Numbered from the stretch's first letter, positions 1-5,409 are shown. The stretch is DNA of 6,951 nt from Kiritimatiellales bacterium (GCA_030630445.1 DAOVNC010000188.1:1-6951); one strand, 5' to 3'. Notes: generated from the sequence alone by a model not told the origin. Program-made: numbers and translations.

Positions 1-939
1 ATATTTCTCGCTGAAAGAAAGTTTGATACGGCGTTTAAAGCCTATGACATTGCGCTCTCAATATCGGACGCTTCTCCTAGCGCGGTGGAGGAGATATTGT
101 CTGCTTGTTATGCTCTCTACATTCTTTCCGGGGATTCCGACAAAATGATCGAATCCTGTACAACAGCTGTGACGACCCATATATCTTCAGCAAATACGGT
201 TGCTTTAGCCTTGTTTCTGCGTGGAACAGCATATTGTGAGCAGGGAAAACAATGGGATCAGGCTATTTCCGATTTCTCCCAAGGTATCGATCTAGCAGAT
301 CGGATCGATGATAAAAGCATTATCTCAGGATTATTGTCTCTCCGCGCACTTCTTTACGAAAAGCAAAATAAAGTCGATCTGGCCATTGCTGACTACAACC
401 GCGTGCTCAATCATACAAACACGTCTGTCGATGATAAAATAATGGCTCATCTGGCGCTGGCAAGTTTGGCTATCAAAACAGGAGATTGGGCTACCGGGGT
501 CAAATTTATTCAAGAGGGATTCCATTTAAAACAAAGAGACGACGCAAGACCAAGCAAACGAATTTCGCTATATATCGATGGAATTGTTGAATCAATCTTC
601 CGCCAAGCAACCTCTCCAACAGATTGTTCTGGACCGCTGGCTGAATTGGCTTCGTTGTTTAATAGATTTGGCTATGCACCCGATTTAGGGGATGCACTAA
701 TAAAACACCTTGGATCCATAAATAAAAAGAACCGACCATCGAACAGCCTGCTTGAGCGATGGTTGGAGATCTGGGAACCGTCACTGGCGAATCATGCAGA
801 ATACGAAGTGGTGCTGCGATTGCTGAAAACGGGCGTGCGGTTCCTGATGGCGGATGGTGACAAATCCGTGTTGCTTGATTTGGTTAAGCCGGAGCGCGAA
901 ATTTTGTATCAGGCCTTCGGGTTGTCTGCGGGGGCTTGA
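1..939 (+). CDS. TPR-repeat protein, 5'-truncated by window edge
   Basis: The frame is open from base 1 to a TGA at 937-939, giving 312 visible residues. A GTG at 85 is only an internal codon, because the preceding 28 codons already read as TPR-like helix. At least three TPR-like helix pairs can be seen: one near residues 1-22 (with FDTAFKAYDIAL), one at about 67-100 (ALFLRGTAYCEQG followed by WDQAISDFSQGIDLA), and one at about 107-140 (LRALLYEKQNKVDLAIADYNRVL), with a weaker one after it. TPRs are protein-protein interaction scaffolds. The missing N-terminus could carry the enzymatic or NTPase domain that gives the protein its role, so no function is assigned. The last 60 or so residues form a separate non-TPR helical tail. 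The gene is AT-rich (38-43% GC in three hand-counted 60-base lines) against about 60-70% in lines of the neighbouring genes, which suggests recent acquisition. No membrane segment is visible. Confidence 0.8.
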   Translation: MFLAERKFDTAFKAYDIALSISDASPSAVEEILSACYALYILSGDSDKMIESCTTAVTTHISSANTVALALFLRGTAYCEQGKQWDQAISDFSQGIDLADRIDDKSIISGLLSLRALLYEKQNKVDLAIADYNRVLNHTNTSVDDKIMAHLALASLAIKTGDWATGVKFIQEGFHLKQRDDARPSKRISLYIDGIVESIFRQATSPTDCSGPLAELASLFNRFGYAPDLGDALIKHLGSINKKNRPSNSLLERWLEIWEPSLANHAEYEVVLRLLKTGVRFLMADGDKSVLLDLVKPEREILYQAFGLSAGA

Positions 940-952
940 TACCCATCTGTGT

Positions 953-1003
953 TTCCTTGCGACGGAATGAGGGGAGACGCCTTTGTCGTCCACTCGCAAG
1001 GAA
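953..1003. repeat. Stem-loop element after TPR gene (REP-like)
   Basis: Perfect 10-bp arms TTCCTTGCGA (953-962) and TCGCAAGGAA (994-1003) enclose 31 bases. These contain a second small stem, GACG (976-979) with CGTC (987-990). The element begins 13 bp after the TPR stop. There is no T-run after it on either strand, so it is not a classical intrinsic terminator. The inner string ACGCCTTTGTCG resembles ACGCCCTCGTCG in the element at 5192-5270 (10 of 12 positions), which suggests a dispersed REP-type family. Whether it protects 3' ends, terminates transcription or is a passive repeat cannot be told from the sequence. Confidence 0.5.
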
Positions 1004-1068
1004 GTGGAGTGCATGTGGCGCGGCACCCACAGTGGCAATAGGATGGGAGCGGTGCAAATGCGGGACGT

Positions 1069-1106
1069 GGTTGGAGCGACAGCCTACTTCGTTTCCAGAT
1101 GCATTC
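1069..1106 (-). pseudogene. Fragment resembling 3' end of DUF504 gene
   Basis: Bases 1088-1106 are identical over 19 bp to 4663-4681, which encode the C-terminal ECIWKR segment of the DUF504 protein on the minus strand. The similarity continues beyond that gene's stop: 1069-1078 matches 4642-4651 at 8 of 10 positions, with a 2-nt length difference between the blocks. Read on the minus strand, the codons before ECIWKR here (ISSICKSS) weakly resemble IREVHKNG of the intact gene. The fragment starts about 30 bp downstream of the sulfatase stop and has no complete reading frame. It could be a decayed partial duplicate of a DUF504 gene or a copy of a dispersed repeat that includes this tail. Confidence 0.4.
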
Positions 1107-1135
1107 GCTACTCTTGCAGATGCTGGAGATGGGGG

Positions 1136-2854
1136 TCATTTCCTCTTTTTCTTTGCGGGTTGTTTTTTGTTTCCTGGCCATGGAATGACTTGGGCGCGTT
1201 CGGCATAGGCCTGCCACTGGGCGGCAAGCTCCTTGGCCCGTTCGGGATACTTCCCCGATAAATCGGTGAGCTCGCTTCGATCGGCTGCAACGTTGTATAG
1301 CTCCCACTTGCCGTTTCTCCCCTTGGCAACCAGCTTCCAGTCGCCCGTGCGGATGGCGCGGTTGCCCTCGTGCTCCCAATAGATCGCGGCGCGTTCAAGG
1401 GGGTGGTTTCCAAACACGGGAACCAAGCTTTGGCCTTCCATCGGCTTTATTTTTTCGCCGTTGAATTCAACCGGATACTCCGCGCCGGAAACATCGACGA
1501 CCGTGGCCATCAGGTCGACCAGGTGGCTAGGCTCTTTCCGTAGCTCGTTCTTCGCTTTGAACCCTGCGGGCCAATGGACAATGAACGGTGTGGAGATGCC
1601 GCCCTCGTGGACCCAGTGCTTGTATTCCCGGTGCGGCGTGTTGGAGACGTTCGCCCAGTTTCGGCCATAGCCAATGTAGGTGTCGGCCGGCCCCGGCATT
1701 ACATGCCCGCGCAAAACCGGCCAGCCGTCGCGGGTTTGCTTCGGTACCGACGCCGTGTAATGGCTCACATCGTCCGGGATCGGATCGCGTGTCGGCTGGT
1801 CGGCGCGCTGTACCAGCGGCCCCTTCTCCTTGCGCCCGCCCGCTTCGGCACAGCCCCCGTTGTCTTGGAAAAAACAGATCAGCGTGTTGTCAAGTTGACC
1901 TTTTTCTTCCAAGGCTTGAACAATCCGCCCAATGCCCTGATCCATCTGATCGACCATTGCGGCATAGACCTCCATGCAGGCGGCCTCCCAGCGTTTGTCT
2001 TCGATGCTGTCCCAATTTCCAATGGTCGGGGAAAGCTTGGCGTGCGCTTCAACCACGCCGAGTTTTTTCATCTTTTCAAGCCGCGCCCTGCGGATCGTTT
2101 CGTAGCCGGCATCATACTTCTCCTGATACTTGGCGATGTCGCGCTCGCGGGCATGCATCGGCCAATGCGCGGCCGTGTAGGCCACATACATGAAGAACGG
2201 CTTTGAGGCATCGTGCTCCTTGACGAACATCACCGCGTTGTCGCTGATGGCGTCGGTGAAGTGGTATGGTTCTTTCGGATTGTAGTCCGGATCGTTCTTG
2301 ATGGTGATCGGCTGGTTGTCGCGCGTGAGCGAGTTGGGATCCCACAAGCTGGAGGCCCCGTTGATGATTCCGTAATAGCGGTCGAAACCGCGCTGGAGCG
2401 GCCAATTGAACTTGTCGTCCTCGCTTTCAGGATGGGTATGCTTGGTGACGTGCCATTTTCCGGACATGTAGGTGGAATAGCCTGCCGGTTTGAGTACCTC
2501 GGCAATGGTGACGCAGTTGCGGTTGAGATCGCCGCGGTAGCCATCGACCCCCTTATCGTTCATCATGTGGCCGATGCCCGTCTGGTGCGGATAGAGGCCG
2601 GTCAACAGGCTGGCACGCGTGGGACAGCAGCGGCCGATGTTGTAGAACTGCGTAAACCGCAGACCCTTCTTTGCCAACCCGTCGAGCACCGGGGTGTCGA
2701 TTTCGCCGCCGTAGCAGCCGATGTCCGAATAGCCCATGTCGTCCGACATGATCAAAACAATGTTCGGTCGCTTTCCCTGTTTCCCAACCACTGGGAATCC
2801 TGCCGATACCGCCAACCCGATGCCAACCGTTTTCACAAAACCACGCCGTTTCAT
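1136..2854 (-). CDS. Tat-exported sulfatase (arylsulfatase family S1)
   Basis: This 572-residue sulfatase hydrolyses sulfate esters, probably on sulfated polysaccharides outside the cytoplasm. The N-terminus (MKRRGFVK, then GIGLAVSAGF) fits a twin-arginine signal. The mature part opens with RPNIVLIMSDDMGYSD, whose Asp pair (38-39) binds the metal. The CxPxR formylglycine motif is C76-C-P-T-R80, followed by ASLLTG, so C76 is the residue oxidised to formylglycine by a maturase not present here. Further catalytic-type residues are K133/H135 in GKWH, H230 in AAHWPMH, D331-N332 in FFQDNGG, and K412 in YKHWVHEGG. The C-terminal subdomain ends in a lysine-rich tail. Residue roles come from family knowledge. 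The start at 2854 is chosen because AGGGG lies 5 nt upstream and the Tat signal begins there. The frame stays open to an ATG at 3172, but that extension has no family resemblance and would overlap the Sel1 gene start. The motif style recalls the arylsulfatase-A-like subfamily common in PVC bacteria; the substrate cannot be deduced. Confidence 0.95.
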   Translation of the reverse strand: MKRRGFVKTVGIGLAVSAGFPVVGKQGKRPNIVLIMSDDMGYSDIGCYGGEIDTPVLDGLAKKGLRFTQFYNIGRCCPTRASLLTGLYPHQTGIGHMMNDKGVDGYRGDLNRNCVTIAEVLKPAGYSTYMSGKWHVTKHTHPESEDDKFNWPLQRGFDRYYGIINGASSLWDPNSLTRDNQPITIKNDPDYNPKEPYHFTDAISDNAVMFVKEHDASKPFFMYVAYTAAHWPMHARERDIAKYQEKYDAGYETIRRARLEKMKKLGVVEAHAKLSPTIGNWDSIEDKRWEAACMEVYAAMVDQMDQGIGRIVQALEEKGQLDNTLICFFQDNGGCAEAGGRKEKGPLVQRADQPTRDPIPDDVSHYTASVPKQTRDGWPVLRGHVMPGPADTYIGYGRNWANVSNTPHREYKHWVHEGGISTPFIVHWPAGFKAKNELRKEPSHLVDLMATVVDVSGAEYPVEFNGEKIKPMEGQSLVPVFGNHPLERAAIYWEHEGNRAIRTGDWKLVAKGRNGKWELYNVAADRSELTDLSGKYPERAKELAAQWQAYAERAQVIPWPGNKKQPAKKKRK

Positions 2855-2858
2855 ATCG

Positions 2859-2864
2859 ACCCCT
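2859..2864 (-). promoter_or_regulatory. Ribosome binding site deciding the sulfatase start
   Basis: On the minus strand this reads AGGGGT. The AGGGG core lies 5 nt before the ATG at 2854, at Shine-Dalgarno spacing. It supports the shorter sulfatase start over the upstream in-frame ATG at 3172. Confidence 0.65.
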
Positions 2865-2905
2865 GTTGTTTGCCAGAAAACGAACCGCGCAATCCCATTT
2901 GGACA

Positions 2906-2926
2906 GGGGTGTGAAATCCCCACCCC
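2906..2926. repeat. Small inverted repeat in sulfatase leader
   Basis: GGGGTG (2906-2911) and CACCCC (2921-2926) form 6-bp arms around a 9-nt loop, about 50 bp upstream of the sulfatase ATG. It could form a hairpin in the sulfatase 5' leader or be an operator. Nothing in the sequence decides between these or rules out chance. Confidence 0.3.
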
Positions 2927-2973
2927 AACAACCCGGTAGAGCTTTGATGGCGTCAGCGGCCTTGGAATCGTCC

Positions 2974-3051
2974 CATCGTCGGAAAACAGTTTCAGGGTGG
3001 CCCTTGTCTTTGTCCAAACCAATGGAGGCGGCATCGTCTGATGGAAAACAG
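2974..3051. repeat. Imperfect direct repeat in divergent promoter region
   Basis: CATCGTC plus GGAAAACAG occurs at 2974-2989 and again at 3032-3051, where four bases (TGAT) separate the two halves. The pair lies between the divergent sulfatase and Sel1 genes, a usual place for regulator sites. The second copy overlaps a perfect inverted repeat at 3043-3059 (GGAAAA, 5-nt loop, TTTTCC). A regulatory role is inference only. Confidence 0.35.
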
Positions 3052-3110
3052 GGTTTTCCCCGGCAGGGAATTCGGCTACTATTTCCCCGCAGCTGGGATT
3101 TTGGAGGAAT

Positions 3111-4604
3111 ATGGGTAGAGAACCATCAAACGGTAGTTGTGGCTGGGCGGCGCGCTTGCTGTCGATATGCATTTTTGCAACGAGCGCGACGGCGGCGGAT
3201 AAGAAACCACCGGTAACGGGGGATGCGCTTTACGAGCGCGGCATGGCGGTATTCCAAGTGGATCCCGAGGCTTCGCTGGGGCTGTTTGCAAAGGCGGCGA
3301 AACTGGGGCACGCGAAAGCCATGATTCGGCTGGGGCACTGCCACCAGACCGGAACGGGAACCTACCGCAGCCGGAAACAGGCCCTGATGTGGTACAAAAA
3401 ATCGGTAGAGGCCGGAAACCTGTCTGCGCAATACCAGATTGGCTTCATGTATGAAACGGGCGAAAAGAATATTCCCCCGGATTATGGACAGGCGATTGAA
3501 TGGTATGAAAAGGCGCTGCATCAGCAGTCCCTGAAGGCTTGTGCCGGGCTGGCGCGAATCTATGCATCGGGCAACGATCCCGCATTCCACGATGGCGAAA
3601 AGGCCACAAAGTATGCCGCCATATTGGTTCGGAAAGATCCGCAGGATGCCGAGGGCTACGACTTGCTGGCGGCGGCCTATGCCCGCAACCTTGAATTCGA
3701 TAATGCCGTAAAGGCGGTATCCCAGGCCGCCGCGGTTTCCTCGCTGGATGCGGTTGAGAGCCTGAGGCAACGGAAGGATGAATATAAAACCGGCTGTCCG
3801 TTTCCCGCCATCGCTACGGATGCATGGATCCTGCAGGCGGCGGAGCAGGGCTCTATGTGGGCCATGCTCAAACTGGCTAGGAGGCATGGGGATATTCTTG
3901 ACGAAATGTATGATCTGGCTAAATCCCGCCATTGGTATGAACAAGCGGTCGAAGACGGCTCCAAGGAGGCCCAGGTTCGCCTCGGCATGCTGTACCGCAG
4001 GGGCGCCGGCGGCCCGAAGGATCTGCCCAAGGCCTTCTGGTGTTTCAGCGATGCCGCCGAAGCGGAGGTGGAGGCAGCGTATGCCCCCTTGGCCCGGATG
4101 TACGTTGGCGGCAAGGGCGTTAGATGCAACACCGAACTGGCGCGCGAGTGGTATGGGAAGGCCATGCAGTCGGGAAACAAGAGCATCAGCAGTGAATTTT
4201 CCGCTTTGCGGACTTTGGGGTCACGTGTGGACGAGCAGTCCGGTCATGAACTCTATCTGAAGGGAAAGGGGTTTGCGGAGTCCGGGATACAGCCAGATGG
4301 GAAAGTTGCGTCCTTGCCCTCCCGCACCTCCCGGGTTTTTGCCCTCTACTGGGTTGCGGCGGAAAAAGGGCATGTCGCGGCCATGCAGGCGATTGCCGAG
4401 ATGTATTTCTATGGTCCCACCTACTTTGAACGCGACAGCGAACCAAATCAGAAGAGTGGCGGAATAAGGACAAACTATAGAAAAGCAATGGGCTGGTACG
4501 AGCAACTGCGCCAGAACGGGATCACGCCTCCGGAATATGGGCTTTGCCAAGAGTTCTATCTCGAGGAGTTGAGAAACAGAAGAACACGGGAGAAAGGGCG
4601 TTAA
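3111..4604 (+). CDS. Secreted Sel1-repeat protein
   Basis: This 497-residue protein has an N-terminal Sec-type signal (hydrophobic core around WAARLLSICIFATSA) with a likely cut after ATA at residue 28. It is therefore expected in the periplasm or outside the cell. The rest is alpha-helical Sel1-like repeats of about 36 residues. The clearest are at about 67-102 (AKAMIRLGHCHQTGTG, then ALMWYKKSVEAGN), 104-139 (AQYQIGFMYETGEKN, then AIEWYEKAL), 247-282, 285-318 (AQVRLGMLYRRGAGGPKD) and 321-356 (AYAPLARMYVGGKGV). A TPR-like stretch lies near 180-210 and a final repeat spans about 410-466. Sel1 repeats mediate protein-protein contacts; no enzymatic domain is visible, so the partner is unknown. 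The ATG at 3111 is preceded by GGAGG with a short 3-nt gap. A weak promoter candidate (TTTTCC at 3054-3059, 17 nt, TACTAT at 3077-3082) lies upstream. The gene is divergent from the sulfatase and convergent with the DUF504 gene. Confidence 0.9.
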   Translation: MGREPSNGSCGWAARLLSICIFATSATAADKKPPVTGDALYERGMAVFQVDPEASLGLFAKAAKLGHAKAMIRLGHCHQTGTGTYRSRKQALMWYKKSVEAGNLSAQYQIGFMYETGEKNIPPDYGQAIEWYEKALHQQSLKACAGLARIYASGNDPAFHDGEKATKYAAILVRKDPQDAEGYDLLAAAYARNLEFDNAVKAVSQAAAVSSLDAVESLRQRKDEYKTGCPFPAIATDAWILQAAEQGSMWAMLKLARRHGDILDEMYDLAKSRHWYEQAVEDGSKEAQVRLGMLYRRGAGGPKDLPKAFWCFSDAAEAEVEAAYAPLARMYVGGKGVRCNTELAREWYGKAMQSGNKSISSEFSALRTLGSRVDEQSGHELYLKGKGFAESGIQPDGKVASLPSRTSRVFALYWVAAEKGHVAAMQAIAEMYFYGPTYFERDSEPNQKSGGIRTNYRKAMGWYEQLRQNGITPPEYGLCQEFYLEELRNRRTREKGR

Positions 4605-4651
4605 TATGCCCAAGATCCTCGTCCATGCATTTCCTTGAGGAGGCTGAAGCG

Positions 4652-4906
4652 CTACATCCGGTTTCGTTTCCAGATGCATTCTCCGTTCTTGTGGACTTCG
4701 CGGATGCGGTGGTAGGGAATGGTTAGCTCCTTGCTGTCGATGCAGAGAGTGAAGGAAAAGTGGTGGCCCTTTTCCATGTGCAGGTTTTCCAAAGGTTGGA
4801 ACTCCACAGAATCCTCGATCCGGTCGTAGATGCCTACCTCGAAATCGCCCTGGCCGAATTCTTCATCCCAGCGGATGCGGTTCAACAGTTGCTGGATTGT
4901 TTCCAT
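4652..4906 (-). CDS. DUF504 / MJ1316-domain small protein
   Basis: This 84-residue protein matches the DUF504 (UPF0248) family over its whole length. It has the N-terminal LNRIRWD (W13, D14), a central VGIYDRIED (Y27-D28-R29), then IPYHRIREV (residues 63-71) and the terminal GE-x-IW-K-R block (W79). Family members are usually about this size. From memory, the family was renamed MJ1316 and proposed by comparative genomics to recognise RNA ends in RNA repair or processing; the exact role is unproven. It has no signal peptide or membrane segment, so it should be cytoplasmic. The start at 4906 gives the family's typical N-terminus, but no Shine-Dalgarno lies upstream: the leader reads CTAATCTCCATCC before ATG and is preceded by a quasi-repeat. 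Its last codons overlap the 19-bp string repeated at 1088-1106. The stop faces the Sel1 gene's stop across 47 bp. Confidence 0.85.
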   Translation of the reverse strand: METIQQLLNRIRWDEEFGQGDFEVGIYDRIEDSVEFQPLENLHMEKGHHFSFTLCIDSKELTIPYHRIREVHKNGECIWKRNRM

Positions 4907-4919
4907 GGATGGAGATTAG

Positions 4920-4959
4920 CCGCGAAGGAACGCAAAGAACACGAAAAACGCGGAGAAGG
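4920..4959. repeat. Purine-rich 9-10-nt quasi-tandem repeat
   Basis: On the plus strand the bases read as successive variants of one unit: CGCGAAGGAA, CGCAAAGAA, CACGAAAAA, CGCGGAGAAG. The block is bounded by CCGCG (4920-4924) and CGCGG (4949-4953), which are inverted copies of each other. It starts 14 bp upstream of the DUF504 start codon and so lies in that gene's leader, where it reads as a pyrimidine-rich strand. Very similar GCGTTCTTTGCGTTC-type strings occur as dispersed intergenic repeats in many environmental bacteria (recollection). Its function is unknown. Confidence 0.55.
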
Positions 4960-5053
4960 AGCCCTGAATGCTCGTTGCAATGCGCCCTGCAGAGTGCTGA
5001 AGGTGCAACACATTTTAGGGGAGTCGAATTTCTAATAGTCCGATTTCTTGCAA

Positions 5054-5105
5054 CGGATTTATATGAAGCAACGGATCCGCTTATCCGTTGCTTCATATAA
5101 ATCCG
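5054..5105. repeat. Perfect 23-bp-arm inverted repeat, 6-nt loop
   Basis: The arms at 5054-5076 and 5083-5105 are exact reverse complements over 23 bp, around the loop CCGCTT (5077-5082). The arm begins CGGATTTATATGAAG and ends GCAACGGAT. The transcript would be a very stable hairpin from either strand. There is no T-run after it on either strand, so a standard intrinsic terminator is unlikely. No transposase gene or obvious target duplication is visible. It could be a processed-RNA hairpin, a cruciform site, or a minimal palindromic mobile element. Confidence 0.8.
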
Positions 5106-5191
5106 CTGCTATTCCTTCTTCCTGCGAGGGAAAATGGTACTTCAAGTACTTCTACTCCCCTTAGTTCATCTCCGTTTCTAGGTTTAGCCAT

Positions 5192-5270
5192 GGGCAACGC
5201 CCTCGTCGATCCCGCGCACGAGCGGTTCCGACCCGATCCTCCGAAGAGTCAGCGAGGACGCCGGCCCTCC
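5192..5270. repeat. REP-like doublet (two inverted GC-rich units)
   Basis: A unit at 5192-5208 starts with the mini-hairpin GGGCAACGCCC and continues TCGTCG. A related unit lies in the opposite orientation at 5249-5270, reading GGAGGGCCGGCGTCCTCG on the minus strand. Aligned with small gaps, the two share GGGC, then CG, a pyrimidine and CCTCG. Each can fold alone (GGGC/GCCC; GAGG/CCTC) and they can partly pair with each other, as in REPIN-type doublets. A related core occurs at 971-990. No REP-associated tyrosine transposase is present in the window. Confidence 0.45.
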
Positions 5271-5299
5271 ACCACAAAACAAATTCCTTCCAAATTTCC

Positions 5300-5315
5300 A
5301 TATCACTTATGATAT
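5300..5315. promoter_or_regulatory. Operator-like palindrome 1 (TATCA-N4-TGATA)
   Basis: ATATCA (5300-5305) and TGATAT (5310-5315) flank CTTA. The core is the same as in the palindrome centred 52 bp to the right, so the two could bind the same dimeric regulator. No regulator gene or open reading frame that it would control is visible beside it. Confidence 0.4.
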
Positions 5316-5335
5316 AAAATAGCCCAATAATCGGG

Positions 5336-5396
5336 TGTTTTCGGCTAAATTATATCATTAGTGATATAATTATTGAGCGCCAGATTGCCGAAAACA
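5336..5396. repeat. Outer 10-bp inverted repeat around palindrome 2
   Basis: TGTTTTCGGC (5336-5345) and GCCGAAAACA (5387-5396) are exact reverse complements separated by 41 bp, which contain the AT-rich palindrome at 5348-5371. The composite is 61 bp long. It lies 13 bp beyond the alaS stop, so it could form a structure in the alaS 3' end. It could also be a small mobile element with terminal inverted repeats. No target-site duplication is evident. Confidence 0.5.
5348..5371. promoter_or_regulatory. Operator-like palindrome 2 with extended -10 box
   Basis: AATTATATCA (5348-5357) and TGATATAATT (5362-5371) form perfect 10-bp arms around TTAG. Each arm contains TGATATAAT, which is a TGn extended -10 element with a consensus TATAAT; because of the symmetry it occurs on both strands. 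No good -35 box is seen at 17 nt on either strand. The TATCA-N4-TGATA core is shared with 5300-5315. A repressor-controlled promoter is the natural reading, but no target gene is present. Confidence 0.45.
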
Positions 5397-5409
5397 AGGC
5401 CTCTATTTC

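Larger units (their letters stand above)
4907..5409. other. 503-bp gene-free, repeat-rich spacer
   Basis: No convincing coding sequence lies between the DUF504 and alaS genes. The largest frames run through the 23-bp inverted repeat or the REP doublet and resemble no family. The stretch holds, in order, the quasi-tandem repeat at 4920-4959, the long inverted repeat at 5054-5105, a small palindrome GTACTT-C-AAGTAC at 5137-5149, the REP-like doublet at 5192-5270, and the nested palindromes at 5300-5396. No tRNA or recognisable structured RNA was found by eye. Confidence 0.6.

Noticed and set aside
2213..2914. 233-codon plus-strand frame antisense to the sulfatase
   Set aside because: It lies within the sulfatase coding strand's complement, has no recognisable domain, and is explained by the high-GC codon pattern of the true gene. 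The frames at 1574-2206 and 1588-2193 are rejected for the same reason.
2855..3172. N-terminal extension of the sulfatase to the ATG at 3172
   Set aside because: The 106 added residues resemble no family and would precede the Tat signal, so export would fail. They overlap the Sel1 signal-peptide codons, and a good ribosome binding site supports 2854.
3126..3944. 272-codon minus-strand frame antisense to the Sel1 gene
   Set aside because: It has no family resemblance or ribosome binding site, while the opposite strand has clear Sel1 repeats and a signal peptide.
4616..4641. Terminator between the convergent Sel1 and DUF504 genes
   Set aside because: TCCTC and GAGGA pair over only 5 bp with a 16-nt loop and no T-run, so it is too weak to call.
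4920..4959. CRISPR-like array
   Set aside because: The units are 9-10 nt, degenerate and contiguous with no spacers, and no cas gene is present.
5054..5105. Reading the long hairpin as an intrinsic terminator
   Set aside because: No T-run follows it on either strand, and no gene ends immediately before it.
5221..5243. tRNA T-arm-like string GGTTCCGACCC
   Set aside because: The loop does not fit the GGTTCRA-NYCC consensus, and no acceptor or anticodon arms pair around it.
5088..5312. 74-codon plus-strand frame in the repeat-rich spacer
   Set aside because: It starts inside the 23-bp inverted repeat and runs through the REP doublet; the peptide is low in recognisable structure and has no ribosome binding site.
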